From assembly GCF_028826105.1 (NCBI RefSeq), contig NZ_JAQGPL010000001.1, forward strand, positions 3,188,501-3,252,500: 64,000 nucleotides of DNA, in the 5' to 3' direction. Position 1 is the first letter of the stretch; the number at the start of each line of letters is the position of its first letter. The DNA comes from Paenibacillus humicola (GTDB taxonomy: Bacteria > Bacillota > Bacilli > Paenibacillales > Paenibacillaceae). Below, in pieces: positions 63,961-64,000 of this stretch. The notes beneath the pieces were generated by a model, which worked only from the letters and a program-made list of their open reading frames with translations, was not told the DNA's origin and did not search any database. Position numbers and translations under genes: made by a program.

Positions 63961-63988
63961 AACGGACCGCTCATGACAGCGGTCCGTT
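63961..63988. terminator. Hairpin near the right edge
   Basis: An 11-bp perfect stem (63961-63971 with 63978-63988) with a T-rich run on the reverse strand, so it may end a reverse-strand gene entering from beyond the window. The 145 bases between it and the threonine synthase gene hold no clear gene. Confidence 0.6.
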
Positions 63989-64000
63989 CGGTTGCAGCGT

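Overview
The window is chromosomal DNA from a high-GC, spore-forming, Gram-positive bacterium of the Paenibacillaceae (Paenibacillus or Cohnella type). This rests on a CotF-like spore coat protein, a VmlR-like ABC-F protein, a YuiD-type DUF212 protein, a bacilliredoxin (YtxJ/BrxC), XerS, strong AGGAGG ribosome binding sites, frequent TTG/GTG starts and many intrinsic terminators. No plasmid, phage, IS element or CRISPR array is visible. The genus is inferred from gene families, not from a marker gene.

Layout. 0-9.6 kb: a partial multi-PAS sensor kinase, an aldo/keto reductase, a secreted protein of unknown role, an OmpR-type two-component pair, a GT4 glycosyltransferase, YuiD and a thioredoxin-reductase-like flavoprotein. 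9.7-13.2 kb is the most accessory-looking part: an orphan protein with an eCIS core domain (DUF4157) and a C-terminal HNH-like nuclease region, a 41-bp tandem repeat in front of a lipoprotein cytochrome c, then a patch of decayed genes (RidA-like, truncated DinB, peptidase S51 fragment) around an intact EthD protein. 13.2-21.3 kb: NlpC/P60 hydrolase, alpha-glucan phosphorylase, a heterodimeric ABC exporter, arylamine N-acetyltransferase and tRNA-Ser(GCU). 21.4-29.1 kb: secreted protein, nitroreductase, a 38-aa membrane peptide, a zinc-ribbon/deoxyribosyltransferase-like protein, bacilliredoxin, GNAT, PAP2, MsrAB and a spore coat protein. 29.3-35.1 kb: a second heterodimeric ABC exporter, an SDR and XerS. 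35.2-43.2 kb: a GNAT remnant, an OatA-like acyltransferase with SGNH domain, two TIM-barrel sugar isomerases, an AraC regulator and modAB. 43.6-51.4 kb: a VOC gene with an in-frame TGA, TVP38, TatA, the ABC-F protein with an attenuator-like leader, GNAT, HAD and HelD. 51.4-60.2 kb: a mannan-type utilisation locus (GntR/LacI-type regulator, CUT1 ABC transporter, secreted GH76 enzyme). 60.2-64 kb: a MurG paralogue and a divergent LysR/threonine synthase pair.

Functional links: the sugar ABC genes and GH76 enzyme read as one transcription unit from a consensus promoter at 58769-58797, facing the regulator. Both ABC exporter pairs show the one-degenerate-site asymmetry of heterodimeric exporters. 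The best candidates for something undescribed are the HNH-bearing eCIS-type effector, the zinc-ribbon protein with a substituted catalytic glutamate, and the ABC-F leader.
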